From positions 1,178,001 to 1,242,000 of the forward strand of contig NZ_JACIJI010000001.1 of NCBI RefSeq assembly GCF_014199335.1: 64,000 nt of DNA, read 5' to 3'. Origin of the DNA: Stakelama sediminis (GTDB lineage Bacteria > Pseudomonadota > Alphaproteobacteria > Sphingomonadales > Sphingomonadaceae). Positions within the stretch are counted from its first letter, which is position 1; each line of letters opens with the position of its first letter. Made by a program: the position numbers and the translations under genes. Below the pieces are notes generated by a model. The model did not search any database, had not been told where the DNA came from, and saw only the letters and a list, made by a program, of their open reading frames with translations. Below, one piece after another: positions 1 to 8,815 of this stretch.

Positions 1-2380
1 GGAACAGGTTGGTCGACGGAATATACGCGCCCGTATTGTTATAGGTCATGTCGCCGGCGGTCACCTTCACCCGCGAATGGGTGTAGGTATAATTGGCATT
101 GAGGCGAATACGCCGCGCCGCGAAAAAGCCGGTATCGCTCAGTGCGGACAGGTCGAAATATTTGGTGACGTCGATCTCCGCACCGTACAGATCGGCCTTG
201 GGCGCGTTGGCAAAGCTAGAGAAATAGCTGTTGCCGTCGGTGTAGAGATATTGCTCGATCGGATGCTCTAGCCGCTTGTAGAAACCGGCAAGCGAGATGT
301 GCTGACCGCTGGCAAAATACCATTCGTACCGCGCCTCGGCGTTATAAAGCTGGCTGTCGGTCAGATAGGGGTTGCCGGTATAGGTACGATTGGTCGCCGG
401 ATCGTAATAGCGCTGATACAGCAACTCGCGGAACTGCGGACGCGCGATCGTCTTCGATCCGCTCAGGCGAAACTGCATATCGGGCGCAAAGGACCAGGTG
501 ACGGTTGCGGCGGGCAACCAGTAGTCGCGGTCGATCTTGTTCCCCTGCGTCGAGGCGATGGGAACGGTGAACACGTCGAGCGGCGCCGTGGTCTGCTTGG
601 CGGTTTCATAGCGCACGCCCAGATCGACATGGACCGTATCGCTGACGTCCCATTTGCCCTGAAGATACGCCGCCATGTTGGTCAGGCTCGCCCCGAATCC
701 GGCGGAACCCGGATCGCGCTCCACCAGACGGACGTCATAATATTCGATGACCGTCGGCTCGAGCAGATAGTCGGGCCGGAACAGCGAGACCGGACCGGGA
801 TTGGCGATGTTGAAGCCGAACCCGTCCGCGGTGCGGTTCTGCAGCGTGAAGCCGAAATCGCGGCGCGTCGAAGTACGTCGGGTATCGGTATAGGAAACGC
901 CGCTTACGAATTTCAGGTCGGGCCCGGCATCGACCGTGAAATCGACGCCACCAAACCAGAGATTTTCATTCAGTCGCGAAAAGGCCACCGATGCCGAACC
1001 AGACTGGTTATCAAGGACGTTGGCATATAACCCGACATATCCGCATCCATCCTGATAATCGGTGTAGCAGGACTGTTTGTCCGGCTCGCTCAGCGGCGCA
1101 TCGACGCGGGTATAGGTGAAGCTGGTTTCATAGGGTGAGCGTCGCTTCGAATTGGCATAACCGAAGCGGATATCGACATCGACGGGATCGAATTTGAACT
1201 CGCCGACAAGCTGCGTATCGATCAACTGGCGTTCGTACCAGGCGGTGTCCTGAATGATGCTGTGATAATTATTGTAGCTGTTGTCGCCCTGCGCCAGCCG
1301 TGTATCCTTCAGCGTGTCGCGAATATAGAGGTTGGTCCAGCGGATCTTGTTGCGGCCGAACTCCAGCCCCATGCCGAACAGGCCGTTCACAACGACGTGG
1401 TTATCGGTGATGACGCGCTCGTAATTGGTACGCAGCGTAGACAGGTCGGCGGAATCCGCCGTCTGATTGAGCGTGTCGCGGGTGCGCCATTCATTGCTGT
1501 AACCCGCCGATGCGATGATGCCGAGGCGCGAACCGCCAAGGTCGAACGACGTGCCACCGGTGATGTTGCCGCTCCAGTCGACCGGGATATCGGTGTTGCG
1601 CTGCACGACCGCCATGCGCGGCAGCACCAGTTGTTTGGCGACATCCTGTTCATCGGCGTAGGAACCGATCTGATCGCCGCTGTTCAGAAACGCCTGAAGC
1701 GCGGGCGGTGTATCGCGCTGCCCGTTATCGAACCCGGTCCAGTCGGAGGGGCTGCCGAAATAGGTATAGCCGAGCTGCCCGGTGGTCACGCTGTTCACGC
1801 CGACGCCGCCGTCGATCGAAAGGAAACTCTTTTCCGGGGCCGCGATGGTCGTCAGATTGATGACGCCGCCGCCGAACTCACCGGGGAAATTCGGCGAATA
1901 GCTTTTCTGCACCAGTGCCGAGGAAATGACGCTGGTCGGAAAGATGTCGAGCGGCACGACGCGCTTGAGCGGCTCCGGGCTGGGAAGCGGCAGGCCGTTG
2001 AGCAGCGACAGCGAATAGCGGTCGCCAAGGCCGCGCACATAGACATAGCCGTTGCCGACGACGCTGAGGCCCGAAACGTGCGACAGCGATCCGGCAATGT
2101 CGCCTTCACCCGTGCGCGCGATATCTTCGGTCGACAGGACCGACACCACCTGATCGGTGTCGCGTTCGATATTGGCGTTGCGGCGGCCGGTCACGACAAT
2201 GTCGGCACCGGGAATGGAGATATCGGTCTGCGGCTGATCCGCCGTGGCGTCAGGGGCGGTGCCGGGAACGACGGCGCCCCCTGTCTGGGCGGTGTCGCCG
2301 GTTTGCGCCGAAGCGGCGCCCGGCACGATCAGTGCCGAACTGGCGAGCAGCAGGCGGACAAACGCCGGCATGGTTTTCAT
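1..2380 (-). CDS. TonB-dependent outer membrane receptor (3' end cut off by window edge)
   Basis: Partial gene: about 793 codons are present and it runs off the left edge. The N-terminus has a signal peptide ending ASA, then a TonB-box-like stretch (DIVVTGRRN), then a plug domain with the typical YVYVRGLGDRYS and PGEFGGGVINL patterns. The rest is rich in aromatic and polar beta-barrel strands. The start ATG at 2380 follows an AGGGGG ribosome site; a second in-frame ATG lies 9 nt on. It is the second gene of a two-gene unit behind a surface-type lipoprotein gene, 86 nt away, and both lie downstream of a PhoB box. Family knowledge says TonB energises uptake of a bulky or scarce substrate across the outer membrane. 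A phosphate-containing substrate is inferred from the PhoB box only. Confidence 0.93.
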   Translation of the reverse strand, partial: MKTMPAFVRLLLASSALIVPGAASAQTGDTAQTGGAVVPGTAPDATADQPQTDISIPGADIVVTGRRNANIERDTDQVVSVLSTEDIARTGEGDIAGSLSHVSGLSVVGNGYVYVRGLGDRYSLSLLNGLPLPSPEPLKRVVPLDIFPTSVISSALVQKSYSPNFPGEFGGGVINLTTIAAPEKSFLSIDGGVGVNSVTTGQLGYTYFGSPSDWTGFDNGQRDTPPALQAFLNSGDQIGSYADEQDVAKQLVLPRMAVVQRNTDIPVDWSGNITGGTSFDLGGSRLGIIASAGYSNEWRTRDTLNQTADSADLSTLRTNYERVITDNHVVVNGLFGMGLEFGRNKIRWTNLYIRDTLKDTRLAQGDNSYNNYHSIIQDTAWYERQLIDTQLVGEFKFDPVDVDIRFGYANSKRRSPYETSFTYTRVDAPLSEPDKQSCYTDYQDGCGYVGLYANVLDNQSGSASVAFSRLNENLWFGGVDFTVDAGPDLKFVSGVSYTDTRRTSTRRDFGFTLQNRTADGFGFNIANPGPVSLFRPDYLLEPTVIEYYDVRLVERDPGSAGFGASLTNMAAYLQGKWDVSDTVHVDLGVRYETAKQTTAPLDVFTVPIASTQGNKIDRDYWLPAATVTWSFAPDMQFRLSGSKTIARPQFRELLYQRYYDPATNRTYTGNPYLTDSQLYNAEARYEWYFASGQHISLAGFYKRLEHPIEQYLYTDGNSYFSSFANAPKADLYGAEIDVTKYFDLSALSDTGFFAARRIRLNANYTYTHSRVKVTAGDMTYNNTGAYIPSTNLF

Positions 2381-2415
2381 TGGTACGGACCCCCTGGGAA
2401 ATCGGCCTGAAGTGA

Positions 2416-2446
2416 GGGCGGGGCCATGCCGTGACATGCCCCGCCC
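2416..2446 (-). other. Intercistronic GC-rich hairpin between lipoprotein and receptor genes
   Basis: Arms GGGCGGGGC(C)ATG and CATGCCCCGCCC pair with one bulged base around the loop CCGTGA. No T-run follows on the minus strand, so it looks like an mRNA-stabilising or partial-termination hairpin rather than a full terminator. It would favour high lipoprotein and lower receptor expression. Confidence 0.6.
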
Positions 2447-2466
2447 CCGTATCGGATCGTGTGACC

Positions 2467-4074
2467 TTAGCTGTCGTAAACCGGCAGCGAGCTGCACGCG
2501 CTTTCGCCACCGCCGAAGTCGACGGTCGCGCTGGAGCAGGTCCAGCCCTGATACCAGGTGTCGTTGGCGTCCTTCACCGCACCGATATGATCGGTGGTTT
2601 CGAAGAAGGTGTCGCCGGTATCGTTCAGGGTCGCCGCATCGAACGGTGTCACCGCGTTTTCGTTGGCGCCGTTGACGAAAAGGTTGGTCAGGCTGAGCGT
2701 GAACGAATCATCGTTGTTGTTCTTGCCCGAACCGAAGATCGCTTCGACCTCAGCCGCCGTTACGCCGTTGCTGCCGATATATTTCGGCGTGCCGCAGGTC
2801 ATCACCACTGACCGGAAGACCGGCGCACCGGCTTCGTCGATCGCTGCATTGGCCGTGGTCGATGCGGTTTGCGTGCGGCTGATGCGCAGACAGGGATTGT
2901 CGGCACTCGACAATACGCCGTTGACCATCGTGTAGTCGGTGCCGCCGCGCAGCAGGATCGACGCCTGATCCGAATTGTTCGGCGAACGGTCGATAAAGGT
3001 GAAGTTGGCGAGCTTCGTATTCTGACGCGGCGTGTCGCCGTCGGAGGAGTTATCGGTATCCGCCTCGATCATCGCATCGCCGATGCCCTGACGCTGAACG
3101 ACCAGCACATATTGCAGATGCGCCTTGGTACCGGTGTCGCTGTCGAGATTGTCGTCTTCGGCACCGACCGAAACCATGTGCTTGACGCGCGGATGACCGC
3201 CGAACATCTCAATGGCGTCGTCAGAGCTGTTGAACGACATGAAATGACCGATCCTGGTCTTCGAACCGACGCCTTCCGGGGTCAGCGACTGAAGCTCGCT
3301 ATCGGCCGACAGCACATACCCCGAATAGCGGATCTGGACATAGTCCATCACGCCACTGTCATCGTCATTGGTGTTGCCGCCATACAGCGCCGGATCAACC
3401 GCGCCTTCGGTCTGCCGTTCGCAAGCCGTGGTGCCAGGCGTTGCGGCCGGATCCTGACAGTCGGTGACCTGCGCACGGCCCATCAGCACGACGCCGCCCC
3501 ACTGGCCCGACGAACTGTCGGTGTTAAGACCAAGGATATTGTCGCGGCTGGTGAAAACGATCGGCTTGTCGGCGGTGCCGACAGCATTGATCTTGTTGCC
3601 GCGATTGACCGCCAGCCAGGAAACGCCGGTGCCGCCGTAAATCACGACGCCGGGTTCGATGCTGAGCGTAACATCGGTATCGGCGTTCGATGCGGTCGGA
3701 CCGCCGTCGGTTCCGACATCGACGCGACCGGGCAGTTCATACACCACACCCTGAATATAGGGCAGGTTGATGCTGGCGTTGATCTGTGTCGGCAGAGCGC
3801 AGACGCGATAGGTGCCCGTGGTCGGGTTGGTGATCGTACCATTGTCGGTCAGGCCCTGCGGATCGGCAATCGTCGGACAGCCCGAAGCAGGGGTGATTTG
3901 CGCCGTTGGCGTGGGGGTCGGGCTTGGGCTGGGGGACGGCGAGGGTGCCGGATTGTTGATCGTGATGTTCCCGCCATTGCCCGGCGAGGCAACGTCGTTG
4001 GCACCGTTACACGCGCTGAGCGCGGCCAGTGAAGCACCCGCCACCAACAGGCGGCGCAGAGTACGATTAAGCAT
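2467..4074 (-). CDS. Secreted or surface lipoprotein of unknown function, partner of the TonB receptor
   Basis: 535 residues. The signal peptide has a lipobox LSAC (Cys22), followed by a low-complexity Pro-Ser-Thr linker (about residues 40-57). The body is a Gly/Asn/Asp-rich, beta-structured domain with phrases such as IEPGVVIYGG and GQWGGVVLMGRA, suggesting a repetitive beta-helix fold. Paired cysteines in the body suggest disulfides. I see no catalytic motif and cannot name the family. It is first in a unit with the TonB receptor and is preceded by a PhoB box about 140 nt upstream of the ATG; GGAG lies 11 nt before the start. By analogy with other lipoprotein/TonB receptor pairs it may bind or process the ligand, but that is inference. 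Confidence 0.85.
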   Translation of the reverse strand: MLNRTLRRLLVAGASLAALSACNGANDVASPGNGGNITINNPAPSPSPSPSPTPTPTAQITPASGCPTIADPQGLTDNGTITNPTTGTYRVCALPTQINASINLPYIQGVVYELPGRVDVGTDGGPTASNADTDVTLSIEPGVVIYGGTGVSWLAVNRGNKINAVGTADKPIVFTSRDNILGLNTDSSSGQWGGVVLMGRAQVTDCQDPAATPGTTACERQTEGAVDPALYGGNTNDDDSGVMDYVQIRYSGYVLSADSELQSLTPEGVGSKTRIGHFMSFNSSDDAIEMFGGHPRVKHMVSVGAEDDNLDSDTGTKAHLQYVLVVQRQGIGDAMIEADTDNSSDGDTPRQNTKLANFTFIDRSPNNSDQASILLRGGTDYTMVNGVLSSADNPCLRISRTQTASTTANAAIDEAGAPVFRSVVMTCGTPKYIGSNGVTAAEVEAIFGSGKNNNDDSFTLSLTNLFVNGANENAVTPFDAATLNDTGDTFFETTDHIGAVKDANDTWYQGWTCSSATVDFGGGESACSSLPVYDS

Positions 4075-4212
4075 GCTGTTCAGTCTCCATCTCTCGGATG
4101 GTCCGTCGACCCGGACCGTCGATACGGTGAAGCGGCCGCGAGTCGGTGTGCCCCCTCGCCCCGTTCAGCAACCGCCCCTAGGGAGTACGCATGACTCGCC
4201 CATTGCCCGGGT

Positions 4213-4230
4213 GTGACAGACCGATGACAG
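4213..4230 (-). promoter_or_regulatory. PhoB box (Pho regulon operator)
   Basis: Read on the minus strand the site is CTGTCATCGGTCTGTCAC: two 7-mers CTGTCAT and CTGTCAC separated by 4 nt. This is the classic tandem 11-bp-phased PhoB recognition pattern. It lies 139 nt upstream of the lipoprotein start and just downstream of the sufA stop, pointing at the lipoprotein/TonB receptor pair. I could not identify a convincing -10 element. Confidence 0.8.
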
Positions 4231-4248
4231 TAAGATGGAGTGTTTGTT

Positions 4249-4269
4249 ACACGGGGTCCGCCCCCGCGT
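4249..4269 (-). terminator. Hairpin after sufA, possible end of the suf transcript
   Basis: Arms ACACGGGG and CCCCGCGT (plus-strand reading) form an 8-bp stem, with one G-T pair, 4 nt beyond the sufA stop. On the minus strand it is followed by AACAAACA rather than a U-run, so it is at best a weak intrinsic terminator. Confidence 0.35.
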
Positions 4270-4272
4270 GGA

Positions 4273-4626
4273 TCAGACGGTGAAACTCTCCCCGCACCCG
4301 CAGGCGCCCGTCGCATTGGGGTTTTCGAACACGAAGCCGGCGGTGAAATCGTCCTCGCGCCAGTCCATCGTCGAACCGATCAGATAGAGCACCGAGGCGC
4401 CATCGACGAAAAAAATGCCGCCGGGCGTTTCGATCCGTTCGTCCATCGGGTTCGCTTCAGTCACATAATCGACCGAATAGGCAAGGCCGGAACAACCGCG
4501 GCGCGGCGTCGACAGCTTCACGCCGATCGCACCTTCAGGCGCCTTTGCCATCAGCGCTGCGATACGCGCCTCGGCACGCTCGGTCAGCCTGACCGCAGCA
4601 GGGCGTTCGCGAGTTTTCGTCTCCAT
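4273..4626 (-). CDS. sufA: Iron-sulfur cluster assembly accessory protein (SufA/IscA type)
   Basis: 117 residues, the normal length for an A-type carrier that hands Fe-S clusters to apoproteins. The three conserved cysteines are present: one in the RRGCSGLAYS motif and two in the C-terminal GACGCGESF motif. The start at 4626 follows a GGAAGGAAG ribosome site; the frame stays open further upstream, but the extension is Arg-rich and overlaps the previous gene. It is the last gene of the suf operon, 46 nt after the DUF59 gene. Confidence 0.95.
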   Translation of the reverse strand: METKTRERPAAVRLTERAEARIAALMAKAPEGAIGVKLSTPRRGCSGLAYSVDYVTEANPMDERIETPGGIFFVDGASVLYLIGSTMDWREDDFTAGFVFENPNATGACGCGESFTV

Positions 4627-4672
4627 GATCGTCTTCCTTCCTCGGCCAAAGTAATATTTTGGCCGAAACCGC

Positions 4673-5146
4673 CTATAGCATTCCCAGTTCGAGCTTCGCC
4701 TCGTCGGACATTTTCTGCGGGTCCCAGGGCGGGTCCCAGACGAGGTTGACCTCCGCCGCGCCGACGCCCGGCACCGATCCGACACGCAGTTCGACCTCAC
4801 CCGGCATCGATTCCGCCACCGGGCAATGCGGGGTCGTCAGCGTCATCGTCACCGCGACATGCGCGTCTTCCGTAACATCGACGCCGTAGATCAGGCCGAG
4901 ATCATAGATATTGACCGGAATTTCGGGGTCGTAAATTTCCTTCAGCGCATCGACGACCGCCTCATACAGTTCTCCGCCCGGAGCACCCGCGGCCTGCGCC
5001 GCCGGTTTCTGCTGAAGAAAACCCTCCAGATAGTCGCGTTTGCGCTCGAACGTTTCGCGCGGTCCCGCGTCCTCGACGCGTGCCCTGGGCGGGCTGTCCA
5101 CCGCGTCCACTTCTTCGACCCTGATCGTATTGCGTTCTTCGTTCAT
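4673..5146 (-). CDS. sufT: SUF system assembly protein SufT (DUF59/MIP18 family)
   Basis: 157 residues. A variable N-terminal arm of about 55 residues precedes a DUF59 domain with the signature DPEIPVNIYDLGLIYGV and the CPVAESMP cysteine motif. Such proteins help maturation of Fe-S proteins. The start overlaps the sufS stop by 4 nt (ATGA), so translation is coupled. The gene sits between sufS and sufA, its usual place in alphaproteobacterial suf operons. Confidence 0.92.
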   Translation of the reverse strand: MNEERNTIRVEEVDAVDSPPRARVEDAGPRETFERKRDYLEGFLQQKPAAQAAGAPGGELYEAVVDALKEIYDPEIPVNIYDLGLIYGVDVTEDAHVAVTMTLTTPHCPVAESMPGEVELRVGSVPGVGAAEVNLVWDPPWDPQKMSDEAKLELGML

Positions 5147-6357
5147 CCGAAGATCCTCGTTACCCGTTCAATTCCCCGGACCAGCGCGGCGACATCGGCG
5201 GCGTTGTTATAGACGCCGAAGCTCGCGCGCGCGGTGGCCGGAATGTCCAGCAGGTCCATCAACGGCTGAGCGCAATGATGGCCAGCGCGGATCGCGACCT
5301 GCTCTTCATCCAAGATGGTGCCGATATCGTGGGGATGCACCCCCTGTATCGAAAAACTGACGATCCCGGCCGAATCTTCCGGTCCGTACAGCCGCACGCT
5401 GTTGATCTGCGACAGTGCCTCGCGCGCCTGTGCGACCAGCGCCGTTTCATGCGCATGGATGCGGTCGAGGCCGATTTCGGCGACATAATCGATCGCAGCA
5501 TGAAGCCCCAGCGCACCGACGATATGCGGCGTTCCCGCCTCGAACCGTCCCGGCGGGGGGGCATAGCTCGTCTTTTCGAACGTCACCCGGTCGATCATCG
5601 ACCCGCCCCCCTGATAGGGCGGCATCGCGTCGAGCAGGTCGCCACGCGCCCACAGCACGCCGATGCCGGTGGGACCGTAAAGCTTATGCCCCGAAAAAAC
5701 GTAAAAGTCGCAATCGAGATCGCGCACATCGACCGCCATACGCGGCACCGCCTGACAGCCGTCGATCAGGATTTTCGCACCGACGCCGTGCGCCAGTTGC
5801 GCCGCGCGCTTTACGTCCAGCACCGATCCCAGCACGTTGGAAACATGGGCAAGCGCCACCAGCTTGTGCTGATCCGTCAGCATCGCTGCCATCGCATCGA
5901 GATCGATGCACTGATCGTCGGTCAGCGGCACGACGTCGATATGCGCGCCGATGCGTTCGGCCACCATCTGCCAGGGCACGATGTTGGAATGATGTTCGAG
6001 CGCGGAGAGCAGGATGCGGTCGCCTGCGCGAAGCTGCGTCCCCGCCCAGCATTGCGCGACCAGATTGATCCCCTCGGTCGCGCCGCGCACGAATACGCAT
6101 TCGTCGGGCGATGCGGCGCCGATAAAGTCGGCCACCCGCCGACGCGCGGCTTCATAGGCCAGCGTCATGTCGGCCGAGCGCTGATACACACCACGATGCA
6201 CGGTGGCATAGGTTTCGCCATAGGCACGGGCGATCACATCGAGCACCGGCTTCGGCTTCTGCGCCGTCGCCGCGGTGTCGAGATAGGCCCAGCCTTCGGG
6301 AATCGCGGGAAAGTCGGCCAGCACGTCGAGTGCGCGGGTATCGGTTGCGACGGTCAT
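5143..6357 (-). CDS. sufS: SufS cysteine desulfurase
   Basis: 404 residues, typical for a group II PLP-dependent cysteine desulfurase, which removes sulfur from L-cysteine for cluster building. The PLP lysine lies in SGHKLYGPTG and the catalytic cysteine in the C-terminal GHHCAQPLM segment; HHSNIVPWQ and DGCQAVPR are also typical. The start overlaps the sufD stop by 4 nt. No sufE is seen in this operon, so the sulfur acceptor may be encoded elsewhere. Confidence 0.96.
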   Translation of the reverse strand: MTVATDTRALDVLADFPAIPEGWAYLDTAATAQKPKPVLDVIARAYGETYATVHRGVYQRSADMTLAYEAARRRVADFIGAASPDECVFVRGATEGINLVAQCWAGTQLRAGDRILLSALEHHSNIVPWQMVAERIGAHIDVVPLTDDQCIDLDAMAAMLTDQHKLVALAHVSNVLGSVLDVKRAAQLAHGVGAKILIDGCQAVPRMAVDVRDLDCDFYVFSGHKLYGPTGIGVLWARGDLLDAMPPYQGGGSMIDRVTFEKTSYAPPPGRFEAGTPHIVGALGLHAAIDYVAEIGLDRIHAHETALVAQAREALSQINSVRLYGPEDSAGIVSFSIQGVHPHDIGTILDEEQVAIRAGHHCAQPLMDLLDIPATARASFGVYNNAADVAALVRGIERVTRIFG

Positions 6358-7442
6358 AACGCCTCCTCCAGCCAGGTATCGGCGTCGGCGGCAAACGCTT
6401 CGCGCACCGCCTCTTCCCCGATCCGATCGAGCGCGTCACCGACAAAGGCATGGGTGAGCAGCGCACGCGCACGCGCTGGTGGCAGTCCGCGGCTTTGCAG
6501 GTAAAAGAGCGCGCGCTCATCGAGTTCGCCCACCGTCGCGCCATGCGCGCACTTCACGTCATCGGCGAAGATTTCCAGTTCAGGCTTGAGATTCACCGTC
6601 GCGCTGCGGTTGAGCAACAGGCCGCGCAGCGACTGTTCGCCATCGGTGCGCTGCGCATCGCGGGCGACTTCGGCACGTGCGGCAAGGCTAGCCGTCGACA
6701 TATCCGCGGCAACCGCGCGCCAGACCTGGCGGCTGGTGCCGTCGGGTTCGGCATGGCGCAGCACCACCGCCGCTTCCTGTTTCTGACTGCCGCGTGTCAG
6801 CAGCGCGCCGCCCATCTCGCCATAGGCGCCCTCACCCGCCAGCCGGATTTCGCCGTCGATACGGCTGCCCATCCCGCCCGCGCCGAGAAACACCGATACA
6901 AGGCTTGCCGCCTGCGCCACCGTCGCTTCGTCGCGGATCGAGACGAAGCCGTCGGTCTGCAGCAACCGGACCGAGCGCATCAATCTGCTCCCGCGCGCCA
7001 GCACGATCTGGGTCAGGCGATTGGCCCAGCCGGACCCGGCGAAGGTTTCGGTGACGCTTGCGGTTGCATCCTCGCCCAGTTCGATACGTGCGGGAACGTG
7101 GTTTTCGCCGCCCGAACCGACATGCACGATCTGGATACCGGGCACCGCCGCGCCCTTATCGAGCGACAGCAGCCAGCCTTCGCCCGCCGCGCGCCTGCCC
7201 AGCGGATGCTCCGTCGCTTCGCCGATGGCGGTCACCTGAACAGGGCCGGGGCGGCTGTGCGCGGGTTCGAATATGCCGTCGATAAAGGTCAGGCGCGGGC
7301 CGTCGAGCGTATCGAGAAACAGCGTTTTGGGATCGATAGCCGGGCTCGCCGGTGCAGATGTCGCCGCCGCCTCCAGCGTGGCCATATCGGCCCAGCGCCA
7401 CCCCTCCTGCCGGGTCGTGGGAAGGTCGAGCACTTCGCTCAC
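6354..7442 (-). CDS. sufD: Fe-S cluster scaffold subunit SufD
   Basis: 362 residues. The C-terminal part carries the SufB/SufD core motif, with HGATVGELD and the FYLQSRGLPPARA stretch. SufD pairs with SufB and SufC in the SufBC2D scaffold. The start is GTG at 7442 and overlaps the sufC stop by 4 nt (GTGA). The N-terminal half is weakly conserved, as is usual for SufD. Confidence 0.93.
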   Translation of the reverse strand: MSEVLDLPTTRQEGWRWADMATLEAAATSAPASPAIDPKTLFLDTLDGPRLTFIDGIFEPAHSRPGPVQVTAIGEATEHPLGRRAAGEGWLLSLDKGAAVPGIQIVHVGSGGENHVPARIELGEDATASVTETFAGSGWANRLTQIVLARGSRLMRSVRLLQTDGFVSIRDEATVAQAASLVSVFLGAGGMGSRIDGEIRLAGEGAYGEMGGALLTRGSQKQEAAVVLRHAEPDGTSRQVWRAVAADMSTASLAARAEVARDAQRTDGEQSLRGLLLNRSATVNLKPELEIFADDVKCAHGATVGELDERALFYLQSRGLPPARARALLTHAFVGDALDRIGEEAVREAFAADADTWLEEAL

Positions 7443-8182
7443 GCCGCCACCTCGGCATAGCCTTCGCGTTCGAGGTCGACCGCCAGTTCGGGCCCGCCCG
7501 ACTTCACGATCCTGCCGTCGGCCAGCACATGCACCTTGTCCGGCTGCACATAGTCGAGCAGGCGCTGATAATGGGTGATCAGCAACACCGCCTTGTCGGG
7601 CGCGCGCATGATGCGGTTGATCCCTTCCCCCACCGCCTTCAGCGCGTCGATGTCGAGGCCGGAATCGGTTTCGTCGAGGATCGCGAATTTGGGGCCGAGA
7701 ATGCCCATCTGCACCATTTCGTTGCGCTTCTTCTCACCGCCCGAAAAGCCGACATTGACCGGGCGTTTCAGCATCTCCTGATTCATGCCGAGCAGATCGG
7801 CCTGACTACGCGCGAGTTTCAGGAAATCCGCCCCCGAAACCGGCCCTTCGCCCCGCGCCTTGCGCTGCGCGTTCAGCGCCTCGCGCAGAAACTGCACGTT
7901 GGAAATGCCGGGAATTTCGACCGGGTACTGAAAGCCGAGGAACAATCCGGCGGCGGCACGTTCGTCCGCTTCCATGTCGAGCAGGTCTTTGCCCGCAAAG
8001 GTCACGCTGCCCGCCGTCACTTCATAGCCGGGACGCCCGCCCAGCACATAGCCAAGCGTCGATTTACCCGCGCCATTCGGTCCCATGATCGCATGGACCT
8101 CACCTGCGTTCACTTCCAGGCTCAGGCCTTTAAGGATTTCCTTGCCGTCGATTTCGGCGTGGAGGTTTTCAATCTTCAGCAT
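7439..8182 (-). CDS. sufC: Fe-S assembly ATPase SufC
   Basis: 247 residues, an ABC-type ATPase with no membrane segment. Walker A is GPNGAGKST near residue 35, the signature is FSGGEKKR, and Walker B is ILDETDSGLD. The ATG at 8182 is chosen; an in-frame TTG one codon earlier is less likely. It follows the second of two small secreted-protein genes by 60 nt, the only sizeable gap between sufB and sufT. Confidence 0.97.
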   Translation of the reverse strand: MLKIENLHAEIDGKEILKGLSLEVNAGEVHAIMGPNGAGKSTLGYVLGGRPGYEVTAGSVTFAGKDLLDMEADERAAAGLFLGFQYPVEIPGISNVQFLREALNAQRKARGEGPVSGADFLKLARSQADLLGMNQEMLKRPVNVGFSGGEKKRNEMVQMGILGPKFAILDETDSGLDIDALKAVGEGINRIMRAPDKAVLLITHYQRLLDYVQPDKVHVLADGRIVKSGGPELAVDLEREGYAEVAA

Positions 8183-8242
8183 CAATTTAGTACCATTTCT
8201 TTTTCTGGCTGGGCCATGCGCTTGAAGGCGTGGCCGATGGTC

Positions 8243-8815
8243 TTAAAAATCAGGTCCGTCATTTCGGTGCAGCACGTTATCGGTATCGGAGTCCGACTGG
8301 TTCTGCGCCGCGCCGGTAAGGACGATCGGCGCGGAATGCGTCGTATCCTTGGGCAAGGGCGGCAGCTTGACGAGCGGTGCGTCCGATCCGTCATTCACCG
8401 CCACCTGCCCGACCGGACCGACAGCAGGCGTTTTCGGTTTTTCAGGCTTGATCAGCTTGCCAATCGACAGGTCGGGTTTTTCGGGCCTGGGTGCGGAAAT
8501 CGACGCCAGCACCGGCTTTTCCGGCACCGCATCCCCGCAAAACTGCCTGCCTTTTTCGCTGGTCACGCAATCGGGCAGATCGCGGCATGCTTTGGCATCG
8601 ATCTTGTCGACGCCGCTGGAGCGGAACACCCGGCAATTATGCAGCCTGCCGTCATCGCCCTTGTCGAACACCAGCACGACATGCCCCACCTTTGCACGCA
8701 CGACGATATCGTCGGCCTGCGCCGCATCCGCCGCGGTCGGCTCCTGCACAGGCACCGGGGTCGCGGCGGGAGCCGCCTGCGCCATCAGCAGCAAGGGGAG
8801 CACCGCCGGCGTCAC
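8243..8815 (-). CDS. Secreted Cys-containing protein inside suf operon, TonB-C-like motif
   Basis: 190 residues, no recognised name. A signal-like N-terminus (LPLLLMAQAAPA) precedes a domain at about residues 36-95 with C-x4-SSG-x3-IDxxAC-x5-C, which resembles the core of sphingomonad TonB C-terminal domains. The remainder is Pro/Lys-rich and probably unstructured. The start is GTG at 8815, overlapping the previous stop by 4 nt. It aligns with its upstream neighbour around the cysteine motif, so the two are probably paralogues. Export fits poorly with cytosolic Fe-S assembly; the role is unknown. Confidence 0.75.
   Translation of the reverse strand: MTPAVLPLLLMAQAAPAATPVPVQEPTAADAAQADDIVVRAKVGHVVLVFDKGDDGRLHNCRVFRSSGVDKIDAKACRDLPDCVTSEKGRQFCGDAVPEKPVLASISAPRPEKPDLSIGKLIKPEKPKTPAVGPVGQVAVNDGSDAPLVKLPPLPKDTTHSAPIVLTGAAQNQSDSDTDNVLHRNDGPDF

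Noticed and set aside
2869..4032. 387-codon open frame on the plus strand
   Set aside because: Antisense to the lipoprotein gene, which has a signal peptide, lipobox and PhoB box.
8182..8259. 26-codon frame starting MTDLIFK between the second small suf-operon gene and sufC
   Set aside because: It overlaps the gene end, lacks a ribosome site, and is too short to support.
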